From positions 31,736 through 95,735 of the forward strand of contig QCER01000004.1 in the NCBI GenBank assembly GCA_003280515.1: DNA of 64,000 bases. The letters are read 5' to 3'. Below, in pieces: positions 50,685 to 60,566 of this stretch. A model generated the notes under the pieces. It made no database searches, had not been told where the DNA came from, and was given only the letters and a program-made list of their open reading frames with translations. This stretch comes from Prochlorococcus sp. AG-355-P18. GTDB lineage: Bacteria; Cyanobacteriota; Cyanobacteriia; PCC-6307; Cyanobiaceae. Numbering within the stretch: position 1 is the stretch's first letter; each line of letters opens with the position of its first letter. Made by a program: the position numbers and the translations under genes.

Positions 50685-51251
50685 TTAGCCTTCTAAAAAA
50701 ATTATATCTTTTGCTTCTGATTGTTTTATCAAAGCCCAAGGTAATTCAGTTCCAATTTGATTTTCAAGTAGAACAAGCCATTTACCCTCTTTATTAAAAT
50801 TAATGATTGATCTTAACTCTTTATTTCTATTAATGTTGATACTTGCAGAAGAGACAATGCTTCCTAAATATCCTGAACCCATTCCTAAAAGTCCTCCAAT
50901 GAGAGATTCCCCGATGTTATTTAAACCAAGAAAGCTGAAGGTAGATAAATTTGTCATATTAGAAAAAGCTATTCCAGCTATAAACCCAAAGGGCATTAGC
51001 CATCTGCTCATATCTTTTTGCCTGATCTTCCTATCAAGTTTAGGATTTAAGATTCTTATATCTTCAAAATTTTGAGATTTGAATAAGATATTTGCTTTCG
51101 CATTTAGCAATTCTGTTTCGTCTGATGATATTTTCTCACTTATTGGTGGGATTAAAATAGCTTCAGAGAGCATTATTGATTTTTCGTTGAAAACATCAAA
51201 TAGTTGGATACATTTATGAATGTCTTCAAATATCACAATACTTTTAGTCAA
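50685..51251 (-). CDS. Conserved-type hypothetical protein with central membrane region
   Basis: 188 residues. A soluble N-terminus (FEDIHKCIQLFDVFNEKSIM) and a central hydrophobic pair (SRWLMPFGFIAGIAFSNMTN, GESLIGGLLGMGSGYLGSIV), followed by a soluble C-terminus. It lies directly upstream of the PSII S4 gene. Function unknown. Confidence 0.75.
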   Translation of the reverse strand: MTKSIVIFEDIHKCIQLFDVFNEKSIMLSEAILIPPISEKISSDETELLNAKANILFKSQNFEDIRILNPKLDRKIRQKDMSRWLMPFGFIAGIAFSNMTNLSTFSFLGLNNIGESLIGGLLGMGSGYLGSIVSSASININRNKELRSIINFNKEGKWLVLLENQIGTELPWALIKQSEAKDIIFLEG

Positions 51252-51350
51252 ATTTCAATCCTCAAATGTTTGTGTGTTATTCAAATTAATAAAATAAGAT
51301 ACATACACTATAGATTAAGTTAAAGTAAAAGATTAAAGAACCAATCTTAA

Positions 51351-52937
51351 ATGACAAAAGTTCTCATTACAGATCCAATTGATCAAAAAGGAATCGATAT
51401 TCTTTCACAAGTTGCTCAGGTTGATCAGAAGATAGGGATCTCAGACTCTGAGTTAGCTTCCATTATTAAAGATTATGATGCTTTAATGATTCGCTCTGGT
51501 ACTCAAGTATCCGAAGAAATTATTAACTCTTCCAGTAAACTTAGAATCATTGGGAGAGCAGGAGTTGGAGTTGATAATGTAGATGTTAAAGCTGCTACGC
51601 AAAAAGGAGTCCTTGTTGTTAATTCTCCAGGGGGTAACACAATAGCAGCGGCTGAACATACTATAGCTATGATGTTGGCCTTATCTAGGCATATTCCAAT
51701 TGCTAATAGTAGTACTTTGTTAGGTAAATGGGAGAGAAAGAAATTCGTTGGGAATGAGCTTTATAAGAAAAAATTAGGTGTAGTAGGTTTAGGGAAAATT
51801 GGTGCTCATGTAGCAAAAGTTGCTAATGCATTAGGAATGGAAGTTTGCGGATATGATCCCTTTGTTTCAACTGAAAGAGCTCAACAAATCCAAGTTAAAC
51901 TATCTGATCTAGAAGATTTATTCCAACAATCCGATTATGTAACTTTGCATTTACCTCGCACACCAGAGACAGAGAATTTAGTAAATATGGAGGTGCTTAA
52001 AAATATGAAAAGTAGCGCAAAATTAATTAATTGTGCTCGAGGAGGCTTGATTGATGAAGAGGCATTAGCACGAGCTTTAAATCAATCATTGATTGCAGGT
52101 GCTGCAATAGATGTCTTTTCTAAAGAACCTTTGGAATCTAATTCACCACTTTTGAAGGTTGAAAAGAATCTTATTCTTACCCCCCACTTAGGAGCATCTA
52201 CTCGGGAAGCACAAGAAAATGTAGCTGTTGATGTTGCGGAACAAATAAGGGATGTCTTGCTTGGTTTATCTGCTAGAACTGCAGTAAATATTCCAGGTTT
52301 GAGCCCTGATATTATGGATAGTCTGAAACCTCATTTGCAGTTAGCTGAAACCATGGGTCTGCTTATAAGCCAGCTTTCAGGTGGACAGATACAGAAACTA
52401 GAAGTAAAGCTTCAAGGTGAATTTGTTCAACATCCTTCTCAGCCATTAATAATAGCTAGTCTAAAAGGCCTTCTAAGTAAAGCTTTGGGAGATAGGATTA
52501 ATTATGTGAATGCTTCGCTAGAAGCAGATTCAAGAGGTATTTCAGTAGTCGAGAATAAAGATGAGGCAAGACCTGAATTTGCTAGTGGTTCGCTTCAATT
52601 AACAACTTATGGAGATAACGGCGACCATAGCGTAGCGGGAAGCATTTTTGCTGATGGAGAATTAAGAATTATTAGTATTGATCAATACCCAGTTAATGTA
52701 TCACCAAGCAGATATATGTTGGTTACTAGGCACAGAGATATGCCAGGCATTATTGGCAAGCTGGGGTCTTTATTAGGTAGCAACAATGTAAATATTGCCT
52801 CAATGCAAGTTGGGCGCAAAATTGTTAGAGGGGAAGCTGTTATGGTTCTAAGTATTGATGATCCAATACCTAATAAGTTGCTTGATGCCATTATTGAAGT
52901 AGATGGGATTACCAACGCTAATCCAGTTACTCTATGA
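51351..52937 (+). CDS. serA: D-3-phosphoglycerate dehydrogenase
   Basis: 528 residues, the long SerA form. NAD fold: KLGVVGLGKIGAHVAKVANA. Catalytic regions: INCARGGLIDEEALARAL and LILTPHLGASTREAQENVAV (His in PHLGAS). The middle allosteric substrate-binding domain follows, and a C-terminal ACT domain (MLVTRHRDMPGIIGKLGSLL) suggests feedback by serine. First step of serine synthesis from 3-phosphoglycerate. prmA follows after 18 bases. Confidence 0.97.
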   Translation: MTKVLITDPIDQKGIDILSQVAQVDQKIGISDSELASIIKDYDALMIRSGTQVSEEIINSSSKLRIIGRAGVGVDNVDVKAATQKGVLVVNSPGGNTIAAAEHTIAMMLALSRHIPIANSSTLLGKWERKKFVGNELYKKKLGVVGLGKIGAHVAKVANALGMEVCGYDPFVSTERAQQIQVKLSDLEDLFQQSDYVTLHLPRTPETENLVNMEVLKNMKSSAKLINCARGGLIDEEALARALNQSLIAGAAIDVFSKEPLESNSPLLKVEKNLILTPHLGASTREAQENVAVDVAEQIRDVLLGLSARTAVNIPGLSPDIMDSLKPHLQLAETMGLLISQLSGGQIQKLEVKLQGEFVQHPSQPLIIASLKGLLSKALGDRINYVNASLEADSRGISVVENKDEARPEFASGSLQLTTYGDNGDHSVAGSIFADGELRIISIDQYPVNVSPSRYMLVTRHRDMPGIIGKLGSLLGSNNVNIASMQVGRKIVRGEAVMVLSIDDPIPNKLLDAIIEVDGITNANPVTL

Positions 52938-52955
52938 AATGGCTTTAACTAGTTA

Positions 52956-53867
52956 ATGGAAACTAAAGATTGGTTTAAACTAACTTTTCTGATAGAAAGT
53001 GATTCTGAAGAAATTATTATTTGGAAATTAAATGAGCTGGGAATATTTAGTTTTTCATTTGAATATTTAATTAAAAATGAAAATAAAAAAGAAGTTAATA
53101 TATGGCTTCCAATTGATGATTGGGATGAGAGTTCTAGAAGTAGTTTTGAAAAAATAATTAGCAAACTTTTAAACATTAATCCCCCTAAGAATAAATTTTT
53201 TGAATGGAGTATTATCAAAGAGGAGGATTGGTTAACAAGTTGGAAGAAATATTGGGCTCCTGAATTAGTAGGAAATAATTTTTTAATATTGCCTTGTTGG
53301 ATAAATCTAAATAAAAAATTTAAAGATAAACAAATCATAAAAATTGATCCTGGAGCAGCTTTTGGTACAGGAAGTCATCCTTCAACTTATCTTTGCTTGG
53401 AAAAAATGGAGAATATTTTATTTTCTGATAAAAAGGTATTAGATATTGGGAGCGGTAGCGGGATTTTAAGTGTCGCCGCAAGATTACTTGGCGCTAAAGA
53501 GGTTTGTGCAGTGGATAATGATTATTTAGCAATAAATTCAACAAAATCTAATTTCCAACTAAATTTCGGTAATTTAAACAATTTAAATATATATTTTGGA
53601 TCTTTTAATGAGGTAATTTTAAAAAATCAACTCGAACAATTTGATTTTGTTTTATGCAATATTCTTGCTGAAGTAATAAAAGGAATGATTCCAAATATCT
53701 ATAAGTGCTTGAGAAACAATGGGGAAGTCATTTTCAGTGGAATTCTGAATTCACAAAAGGATGAAATTATAAAAATATTAATTCAGCATGACTTGAAATT
53801 ATTGGATGTATCAACTAGAAAAGATTGGGCATGCATTTCTGCACAAAAAGCCAGCAATCCACCCTAA
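52956..53867 (+). CDS. prmA: Ribosomal protein L11 methyltransferase
   Basis: 303 residues. [20 protein letters not shown] is the diagnostic PrmA motif, followed by SAM motif [33 protein letters not shown] and CNILAEVI. It trimethylates L11. Probably co-transcribed with serA, a common cyanobacterial pair. Confidence 0.95.
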   Translation: METKDWFKLTFLIESDSEEIIIWKLNELGIFSFSFEYLIKNENKKEVNIWLPIDDWDESSRSSFEKIISKLLNINPPKNKFFEWSIIKEEDWLTSWKKYWAPELVGNNFLILPCWINLNKKFKDKQIIKIDPGAAFGTGSHPSTYLCLEKMENILFSDKKVLDIGSGSGILSVAARLLGAKEVCAVDNDYLAINSTKSNFQLNFGNLNNLNIYFGSFNEVILKNQLEQFDFVLCNILAEVIKGMIPNIYKCLRNNGEVIFSGILNSQKDEIIKILIQHDLKLLDVSTRKDWACISAQKASNPP

Positions 53868-54001
53868 GTATAAGTTTTTCTTATAGATACTCTTTCATAC
53901 ATTTTATTGTGTCATTTTTTACTTCAAAATCTCACATATCGACCTAATCGATGTTAAAAATGTATTTGATAGGTATTAATTACCAACAATTTTTTATTTA
54001 A

Positions 54002-54301
54002 ATGGCTTCTTACAAAGTTACTCTCATCAGCGAAGGTGAAGGTCTCAATTCAACTATTGAAGTACCTGACGACCAATACATCCTCGATGCGGCTGAAGAA
54101 CAAGGTATCGACCTTCCTTATTCCTGCAGAGCTGGTGCATGTTCAACATGTGCTGGAAAAGTTACTTCAGGTAGTGTTGATCAGTCTGATCAAAGTTTCT
54201 TGGATGACGACCAACTAGAAGCTGGTTTCGTTCTTACTTGTGTTGCTTATCCAACATCTGACGTAACAATTACAACTCATGCTGAGGAAGAATTGTACTA
54301 A
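54002..54301 (+). CDS. petF: Plant-type [2Fe-2S] ferredoxin
   Basis: 99 residues. Cluster ligands C42, C47, C50 in [10 protein letters not shown] and C80 in VLTCVAY. Accepts electrons from photosystem I and feeds FNR, nitrite reductase, thioredoxin reductase and desaturases. Its codons are richer in GC-ending bases than those of its neighbours, as expected for a highly expressed gene. Followed by a strong terminator. Confidence 0.98.
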   Translation: MASYKVTLISEGEGLNSTIEVPDDQYILDAAEEQGIDLPYSCRAGACSTCAGKVTSGSVDQSDQSFLDDDQLEAGFVLTCVAYPTSDVTITTHAEEELY

Positions 54302-54346
54302 TTATAAAAATTTAACTTTTCTAAGTTGATTATTGATTATTTCTCT

Positions 54347-54374
54347 GCCACCCTCTATAAAGGTGGCTTTTTTT
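54347..54374 (+). terminator. Intrinsic terminator of petF
   Basis: GCCACC, a 9-base loop, GGTGGC, then a run of T: a textbook terminator. It lies 46 bases after the petF stop. Confidence 0.9.
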
Positions 54375-54379
54375 TGTGA

Positions 54380-54748
54380 ATGGATAAATTTGAATTTTTC
54401 AAGACTGGCAGTGTTCAATCAAGTTATGGTGGTCAGTACAGTTATAAGGTCATTGGCCCATGTTGCAGACTTTATGATAGGGAAGAGTTACCTTGGCCCT
54501 GCTCAAGGCTTGCTTGGAGAAGTAAAGAGCCTAGTTGGAGAAGAATAGGTTCTAGGTTCGTTGCTGATATGGCTTCAAGAAAATGTCCATCTTACTCAGT
54601 TCAGATTTTGGAGCCTGGATCAAAACCTGTTGAGACAGTTATAACTCTTTTTTCAAAGAAGTTTTCTTCTGATATACAAGAATGGTGGTATAGCAAAAAA
54701 CCAGGCTCAAAAGAACCTGGTAATATCTTCCCCTCTGAAATTGGTTAG
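54380..54748 (+). CDS. Conserved-type cyanobacterial hypothetical protein
   Basis: 122 residues, no membrane helix. Cys/Trp-rich: VIGPCCRLYDREELPWPCSR, then LAWRSKEPSWRRIGSRFVAD and CPSYSVQILEPGSKPVETVI. I recall similar proteins in marine cyanobacteria, but no function. It starts 5 bases after the petF terminator, so its own promoter may be within petF, or read-through feeds it. A second overlapping frame is spurious. Confidence 0.75.
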   Translation: MDKFEFFKTGSVQSSYGGQYSYKVIGPCCRLYDREELPWPCSRLAWRSKEPSWRRIGSRFVADMASRKCPSYSVQILEPGSKPVETVITLFSKKFSSDIQEWWYSKKPGSKEPGNIFPSEIG

Positions 54749-54757
54749 CTTTAAATA

Positions 54758-55321
54758 TTATGCTTTTGGCTTTGGAGGCATGTAACCTTTTAATCCAGTG
54801 CATTCAAGACTATCAATTGTATTAACTCCAGTTTGTGAATTAGTTCCACTAGCTCTTTCACATAATGATTTTCTCTGGGAAAGATCAAGATTTGCATCAG
54901 TAAAGTCTGCCCCATCAATAATTGCTCCATCAAAAACACTTTTCATTAGCTCGCCATTGGTAAGATTTGCATCTGTAAAATCGGCATTATCAAAGCGTGT
55001 TGCATATGCAATAAGGTCCGTCATATTGGCTCCTTTAAAACTAGAGTTTTTTGCAGTCGTCACACTCATATATGCACCTTGAAGATTAGCTTCTCCTAAA
55101 TCTTGATTAGATAAATCATATTTAACATATTCAGTATTATGAAGGTCAGCACCGTGAAGATCATCTTTTAGAACGTCAACTGATGAAGGATCACTAGGAT
55201 AAAGTGCATTTGCAGATATTGGATTAATAAGTAACCCAATAATTAATGGAAGAAAAATAAATAGTCTTTTACAAGACTTATGTAGTGATGAAAAAATAGA
55301 GACCATTTCGATCGACATCAA
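54758..55321 (-). CDS. Exported pentapeptide repeat protein
   Basis: 187 residues with an N-terminal signal peptide (LFIFLPLIIGLLINPISANA), so likely thylakoid-lumenal or periplasmic. The repeat region from about residue 60 to 150 has A(D/N)LxN-type units: LHGADLHNTEYVKYDLSNQD, then LGEANLQGAYMSV, ANMTDLIAYATRFDNADFTD and GADFTDANLDLSQ. It should fold as a right-handed quadrilateral helix. Function unknown. Convergent with the gene at 54380. Confidence 0.9.
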   Translation of the reverse strand: MMSIEMVSIFSSLHKSCKRLFIFLPLIIGLLINPISANALYPSDPSSVDVLKDDLHGADLHNTEYVKYDLSNQDLGEANLQGAYMSVTTAKNSSFKGANMTDLIAYATRFDNADFTDANLTNGELMKSVFDGAIIDGADFTDANLDLSQRKSLCERASGTNSQTGVNTIDSLECTGLKGYMPPKPKA

Positions 55322-55392
55322 ATAGAAAAACCTAAGACTATTATTTCATGGGTTGGTCATTTACAACGCTCCTGCTAACGAACTGTTGCAGT

Positions 55393-56331
55393 TTATTTTA
55401 TTTCTGCCGTTAGAAAATCTTTTGCAAGCTGAGTATTTGGAAAAACTTTTTGAGCCTCTTTAAGCAAATCGCTTGGAGTAATTGCGTTTTTATTAGTATA
55501 TCTTGGACTTAAATGAGTAATAATTAATTTTTTTGTGTTAGATAATAATGCTGTTTTGGCAGCCATGATTGTTGTCGAATGTAATTTTTCGTATGCCATG
55601 CTTTCATCCTCCACTGAAAAAGTCGATTCATGTACGAGTAAATCGGCATTTTTTGATAGTGAAACTGCTGATTCGCTAAACACTGTATCTGTGCAATAAA
55701 CAAAACTTTCACCTTTTCTAGGAGGTCCACAGAATTCTTTCCCATCGAATGTCCTACCATCCGCTAATACGACTTTTTTACCTTGTTGCAGTTCTGAATA
55801 AATTGGTCCAGGTGCTATTTTTAGAGACTCTGCTTTTTTGATATCAAATATACCTGGTTTATCTTTTTCACTCACCCTATAACCATAAGCAGGTATTTTA
55901 TGTTTAAGGCAGGCACAATTTACTTTTATTTTGTTGTTTTCAAATAGGATTTTATTTTCTGATGCAAAATTTTCAACTTCCACAAAATTTAATGGAAAAG
56001 ACAATTTGCAAAAACTACTTTTAAGTGATGAATTTATAAAACTTCGCAACCCTGAAGGACCGTAAATTTGAATACCCTCACTATTTCCTGATAAACCTAA
56101 GGTAGCTAAAAGTCCAGGCAAACCATAAATATGATCACCATGCATATGAGTAATAAATATTTTCTTGATTTGTGAAGATTTAATATTGCTTTTCATTATT
56201 TGATGTTGCGTTCCTTCTCCGCAATCAAAAAGCCAAACTTCTGATGACTGTGATAGTTTAAGTGCTAGGGAAGAAACATTTCTCGTTAAGGATGGGACAC
56301 CTGAGCTTGTTCCTAAGAAGGTGATGTTCAC
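55393..56331 (-). CDS. rnz: Ribonuclease Z
   Basis: 312 residues from GTG. TFLGTSSGVPSLTRNVSSLA, then the metal motif FITHMHGDHIYGLPGLLATL (H-x-H-x-D-H) and later YCTDTVFSESAV and HSTTIMAAKTAL, IITHLSPRY. The flexible exosite arm is present. tRNase Z removes the 3' trailer of tRNA precursors without CCA; the tRNA-Val gene in this window lacks CCA, which fits. Confidence 0.95.
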   Translation of the reverse strand: MNITFLGTSSGVPSLTRNVSSLALKLSQSSEVWLFDCGEGTQHQIMKSNIKSSQIKKIFITHMHGDHIYGLPGLLATLGLSGNSEGIQIYGPSGLRSFINSSLKSSFCKLSFPLNFVEVENFASENKILFENNKIKVNCACLKHKIPAYGYRVSEKDKPGIFDIKKAESLKIAPGPIYSELQQGKKVVLADGRTFDGKEFCGPPRKGESFVYCTDTVFSESAVSLSKNADLLVHESTFSVEDESMAYEKLHSTTIMAAKTALLSNTKKLIITHLSPRYTNKNAITPSDLLKEAQKVFPNTQLAKDFLTAEIK

Positions 56332-56404
56332 TTATTTATGATATTTTTATTGTTATATCTGGATTAAATTTAGACTTTTAGTCAAACTTAGGCAAACTAA
56401 GCAT

Positions 56405-57595
56405 TTGTTTTTAAACAAAGTGATACTTAAATTTAAAAATAACTATAGAAAATGTTGCCTGCTAAGTATTTTATTTATTTGTATTTTTCAGAGTGAAAGT
56501 GTTTTTGCATCCAGAGAACCAATCATTAGAGTTTTGATATCAAAAAATAACAATTTAAGGATCAGATCAGATAGATCAATTCCTTTAACAATAGAGGGTA
56601 AATTTTTTTCACGCAAAAGAATAAAAGGTTTAACTTTGAAAAATGACAAAAATAGTAAAATTTTATATTTTGATAAGAATAAACAAAAAAAATATGACTT
56701 AAAAAGTAATCAAAAATTTCAAGTGAGTTCTTCCGATGGAAGAGGTATTTGGGTAGGTCAGAAGAGATTTGCTGGTAAGCTTAATCTCTTTGTACTCGAC
56801 TCCGAAATATTGGTAGTAAATGTTTTAGGAATAGAAAAATACCTTAATAGCGTAGTGGGTTCAGAAATGCCAACAAAATGGCCTATTGAAGCATTAAAGG
56901 CACAAGCAATTGCCTCAAGAACTTATGCTTTAAAGCAAAAGGGAAATTTTTTATTTGATATAGATTCAACCCAGAAAAATCAAGTCTATAATGGCTTGGA
57001 ATCAAGAACATATAAAACTATCAGAGCCGTTAAAAGTACAAGATCTTTGGTTTTAACGTATAAAAATAAATTAATTAATGCTTTGTTTCATAGCAGTTCA
57101 GGTGGAATGACAGAAAATAGTCAAGATGTATGGAAAAATAAATATCCATATTTATCAAGTGTGAAAGATTTTGATAAAAATAATCCAAAATTTAGATGGC
57201 AAAAAAAAATTTCGAGTAATGAATTAATAAATTTATTTCCAAAGATTGGAGGTTTAAAAAATATAGAGATTCTAGATATTACTAGTACAGGGAGGGTAAA
57301 AAATTTAAAACTAATTGGGGCTTATGGTTCTGATCAAATATCTGGGGTAGATTTTAGAAAAAGATTAGGTCTGAACAGTAATTTTATCAGATTTAAATTT
57401 TTTGAGGAAGAATTAAACAACAATACTCCTCAAAAGAAAGGGTTGATAGTTTTTGGACAAGGATCAGGTCATGGAGTCGGAATGAGTCAGTGGGGGGCTA
57501 AATATCTGGCGTCTAGAGGCCAAAAAGCTGAAAGAATATTAAAGCATTTTTATAAGGGTGTGCAGGTTAAACCTTTTAGAAAAGATTACCTATAG
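56405..57595 (+). CDS. SpoIID/LytB domain protein
   Basis: 396 residues from TTG with a signal peptide (CCLLSILFICIFQSESVFAS). GIEKYLNSVVGSEMPTKWPI, then EALKAQAIASRTYALKQKG and ALFHSSSGGMTENSQDVWKN, and finally GSGHGVGMSQWGAKYLASRG: the complete SpoIID pattern. SpoIID of Bacillus is a peptidoglycan lytic transglycosylase; cyanobacterial homologues probably act on the wall in the periplasm. Confidence 0.92.
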   Translation: MFLNKVILKFKNNYRKCCLLSILFICIFQSESVFASREPIIRVLISKNNNLRIRSDRSIPLTIEGKFFSRKRIKGLTLKNDKNSKILYFDKNKQKKYDLKSNQKFQVSSSDGRGIWVGQKRFAGKLNLFVLDSEILVVNVLGIEKYLNSVVGSEMPTKWPIEALKAQAIASRTYALKQKGNFLFDIDSTQKNQVYNGLESRTYKTIRAVKSTRSLVLTYKNKLINALFHSSSGGMTENSQDVWKNKYPYLSSVKDFDKNNPKFRWQKKISSNELINLFPKIGGLKNIEILDITSTGRVKNLKLIGAYGSDQISGVDFRKRLGLNSNFIRFKFFEEELNNNTPQKKGLIVFGQGSGHGVGMSQWGAKYLASRGQKAERILKHFYKGVQVKPFRKDYL

Positions 57596-57598
57596 AAG

Positions 57599-58516
57599 TT
57601 ATTTAGCATTAAGGACTAATTTTGGATTTATATTAGATTGCTCTTCATTTAAGAAACCTATTCCAAGTAGTATTTGTTTTTTATCTATTACTTTTATGGG
57701 TTTTTTGTAGTCAAAAGATTTGTTTTTCTGGAAGTAATTAAAATCAACTCTAATTGCTCTTCCTGTTTGCCAAAAATTGATTTGTTCTTCGGTACTTAAG
57801 ACAAATGATGAAATGTGATTAAGAGCGGAAATTGTTGGAATAATGAAATTTTTCGAGTTTTTTTTATCTTTTTCGATATCAGATATTTTTATCGAGTTTT
57901 GTTCATCAAAGCCACAAGCTGAAGTTCTTTTTAGCTGTAGAAGGCAACCCTCGGAATTAAGAATTTCTCCTAAATCTCTTGCAATTGCTCTTATGTATGT
58001 GCCAGCTGAACATTTAACTTTTATTTCTATTATTCCTTTTATCTGGTCCCATTTCATTAAAGTGAGTTCGTCTATTTTTACTTCTCTTGGTGCTAAGTCA
58101 AAAACTTCATTCCTGAAAGATTTTTTATAAGCCCTCTCACCATTGATGTGCACACTAGATACTTTCGGCGGAATTTGTTTAATAATTCCTCTAAATCTAT
58201 TTAAGTATTGATCTAATTTTTCATCACTGATTTTAGGCCAACTTTTTTGATTAATTATTTCTCCGTGAATATCATCAGTGTTAGTTCTTATTCCTAATTT
58301 AATTTGTCCTATGTAAGTTTTACCCTGAGGTAGATATTGAATAAATCTTGTTGCACTGCCTATCGCGATTGGTAATATTCCTATAACTTCTGGGTCAAGA
58401 GTTCCTGTGTGACCGACCTTTTTTGTATTTAGTAACTTCCTTATTTGTTTAACACAATCATGTGAAGTACATCCTTTATCTTTATTAATTACTAAGAATC
58501 CATCTTTAGTTTCCAT
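57599..58516 (-). CDS. truB: tRNA pseudouridine-55 synthase
   Basis: 305 residues. [40 protein letters not shown] (catalytic Asp in TLDPE) and [20 protein letters not shown] are TruB motifs. Modifies U55 of the T loop of most tRNAs. Convergent with the SpoIID gene, 3 bases apart. Confidence 0.96.
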   Translation of the reverse strand: METKDGFLVINKDKGCTSHDCVKQIRKLLNTKKVGHTGTLDPEVIGILPIAIGSATRFIQYLPQGKTYIGQIKLGIRTNTDDIHGEIINQKSWPKISDEKLDQYLNRFRGIIKQIPPKVSSVHINGERAYKKSFRNEVFDLAPREVKIDELTLMKWDQIKGIIEIKVKCSAGTYIRAIARDLGEILNSEGCLLQLKRTSACGFDEQNSIKISDIEKDKKNSKNFIIPTISALNHISSFVLSTEEQINFWQTGRAIRVDFNYFQKNKSFDYKKPIKVIDKKQILLGIGFLNEEQSNINPKLVLNAK

Positions 58517-58592
58517 TTTTAATATTAAGAATACTTTGAGAAAGATTTATAACCATCCTATGATTTTGATATTGGAAATTTAGAGAAAGAAA

Positions 58593-59333
58593 TTGAAAAA
58601 CAATAAATTTATTTTAAAAGAGTTTTTAGACAATGCTTTTAATTTGAAATCACATTTAATGGAATACTTATCTATTAGAGAATGTGATTTAGATGGATTC
58701 CTTGCAAATGCAAAGATGAATTTGGCAAATTCACATCCTGGAGATGCTTTGAATGATGTTTCGGATTTTTATACTGAAATAGTTGGAGATCGGCATGTAG
58801 CTGATTTAGCTGCTTGGCATCTCACGAGTAGGGAATATATCGCTGATACTTTAAAACTTCAGCAGAGATTTTCTAGAGATTTGGTTTTAGATTTTGGAGG
58901 AGGAATTGGAACGCATGCCTTAGCTAATGCTATGTCTTCAAAAGTTGAGCATGTTTTTTTTGTAGATATTAATGAGACAAATAGAAACTTTGTTGAATAC
59001 AGGGCAAAGAAATTAGGCGTCGAAAAAAAACTTACTTTCTGCAAAACAATTAAAGATACAGAAATATTGAAATTTGATACGATAGTCTGTCTTGATGTTT
59101 TGGAACATCTTGCAGATCCAGCTTCTCAAATTAATAATTTTAGTGAGATTATGGATAGTAATTCTATTGCTCTTTTCAATTGGTATTTTTACAAAGGAGA
59201 TAAGAATGAATATCCTTTTCATATCGATGATAGTCAAATTGTTGAAAAGTTTTTTGAGACTCTTCAATCAAATTTCCTAGAAGTATTTCATCCTATTCTT
59301 ATAACCACAAGAGCTTATAAGAAAATTAGATAA
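58593..59333 (+). CDS. SAM-dependent methyltransferase
   Basis: 246 residues from TTG. Class I fold: motif [21 protein letters not shown], motif [13 protein letters not shown] and motif [16 protein letters not shown]. The N-terminal 80 residues are helical. Substrate unknown. Its end overlaps the convergent rpmA by 8 bases. Confidence 0.87.
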   Translation: MKNNKFILKEFLDNAFNLKSHLMEYLSIRECDLDGFLANAKMNLANSHPGDALNDVSDFYTEIVGDRHVADLAAWHLTSREYIADTLKLQQRFSRDLVLDFGGGIGTHALANAMSSKVEHVFFVDINETNRNFVEYRAKKLGVEKKLTFCKTIKDTEILKFDTIVCLDVLEHLADPASQINNFSEIMDSNSIALFNWYFYKGDKNEYPFHIDDSQIVEKFFETLQSNFLEVFHPILITTRAYKKIR

Positions 59334-59586
59334 CTATATTGACTCTTTTTCTATTTCTTAAATTTCTTTTAATGCTTTCGAAACTTACTATTCCTTCTTT
59401 GAGTGCAAAAAGAGTGTCATCTTTACCTTTCCCGACATTGATCCCCGGCAAAAAGGATGTTCCTCTTTGGCGAATTAAAATTGATCCAGCAGTTACTTTT
59501 TCTCCTCCATAAGCTTTAACACCCAATCTTTTGGAATTTGAATCTCTTCCGTTTCTGGTAGAACCTGTCCCTTTTTTATGTGCCAT
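59326..59586 (-). CDS. rpmA: 50S ribosomal protein L27
   Basis: 86 residues. [20 protein letters not shown], then [20 protein letters not shown] and [20 protein letters not shown]. Its N-terminus reaches into the peptidyl-transferase centre. Second gene of the rplU-rpmA operon, 9 bases after rplU. Confidence 0.98.
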   Translation of the reverse strand: MAHKKGTGSTRNGRDSNSKRLGVKAYGGEKVTAGSILIRQRGTSFLPGINVGKGKDDTLFALKEGIVSFESIKRNLRNRKRVNIVI

Positions 59587-59595
59587 TAGAAGTGT

Positions 59596-60036
59596 TTACT
59601 TTGTAGATTTTTCTGATTTTGGTTTGGTTTCCTTTTTAACAGTTTCCTTTTTAGAAGAAGACTTAGGAGCACTTTTACCTATAGTAATAGATTTTACCAT
59701 AACTCTTGTAAGTTCTTGTCTGTGTCCCATCTTTCTTCTTGTCTTTTTTTTTGGACGCATCTTGTATACAAGAATCTTCTTATCTCTTTTATGGGAAACT
59801 ACTTCTAATTCTATCTTTGCATCCTTAACGTATGGTTTTCCAACAGTGATAGAGTCTTTGTTTTTTAAGAGTAAAACTTTTTCTAGTGTTATCTTATCCT
59901 TCTCTTTTGCATTTAACCTGTCTATGTCATAGTATCTGTTGACTTCGAACCAAAATTGTTGACCCGAAGTTTCTGCTATCGCGTACAATTCATTACTTTT
60001 CGAAGAATTGTTTGAAGATTTTTTAGAATTTGTCAT
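59596..60036 (-). CDS. rplU: 50S ribosomal protein L21
   Basis: 146 residues. YAIAETSGQQFWFEVNRYYD and LVYKMRPKKKTRRKMGHRQE are the L21 core. The C-terminal 35 residues form a Lys/Ser tail (APKSSSKKETVKKETKPKSE), longer than the usual L21. Operon with rpmA. Divergent from kaiB. Confidence 0.97.
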   Translation of the reverse strand: MTNSKKSSNNSSKSNELYAIAETSGQQFWFEVNRYYDIDRLNAKEKDKITLEKVLLLKNKDSITVGKPYVKDAKIELEVVSHKRDKKILVYKMRPKKKTRRKMGHRQELTRVMVKSITIGKSAPKSSSKKETVKKETKPKSEKSTK

Positions 60037-60178
60037 ATCTTAAAGACGCTATCAGGCTCAAATTGATGATTTGATTAAGCCAAATAAGCAATCATAATAG
60101 TTTGTCTATTTTCTTATTTTGTAGTGTAATAAGTCAAGAGTTGTTTAAATCTTTTATTTCAATTATGGAACTTTAACG

Positions 60179-60496
60179 ATGGCAGCAAGAAAAACATATA
60201 TTTTAAAACTCTATGTTGCTGGAAATACTCCAAATTCAATGAGAGCTTTAAATACTTTAAGAGAAATTTTAGAAAATGAATTCAAAGGAGTTTATGCTTT
60301 GAAGGTTATTGATGTACTTAAGCAACCACAACTTGCAGAAGAAGATAAGATTTTAGCCACCCCAACTTTAGCCAAAATTTTACCGCCACCAGTGAGAAAA
60401 ATAATAGGTGACCTTTCAGATAGAGAGAAAGTTCTAATTGGTTTAGATCTACTTTTTGATGAATTAACTGAAACTGAATATAGTGGAGATAAATAA
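60179..60496 (+). CDS. kaiB: Circadian clock protein KaiB
   Basis: 105 residues: [20 protein letters not shown], then [20 protein letters not shown] and [20 protein letters not shown], the standard KaiB sequence. KaiB binds phosphorylated KaiC after fold-switching. In Prochlorococcus the KaiBC system works as an hourglass since kaiA is missing. Only 142 bases separate it from rplU, so there is no room for kaiA. kaiC follows after 70 bases. Confidence 0.98.
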   Translation: MAARKTYILKLYVAGNTPNSMRALNTLREILENEFKGVYALKVIDVLKQPQLAEEDKILATPTLAKILPPPVRKIIGDLSDREKVLIGLDLLFDELTETEYSGDK

Positions 60497-60566
60497 TATA
60501 TTTAAAACTTTTATCACTAAGGATAAATCAAAATTTATATTACTTTTGTTTAACTAGCTCAAAACT

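Noticed and set aside
54333..54548. 71-residue frame overlapping the gene at 54380
   Set aside because: It begins inside the petF terminator and shares bases with the better 122-residue frame.
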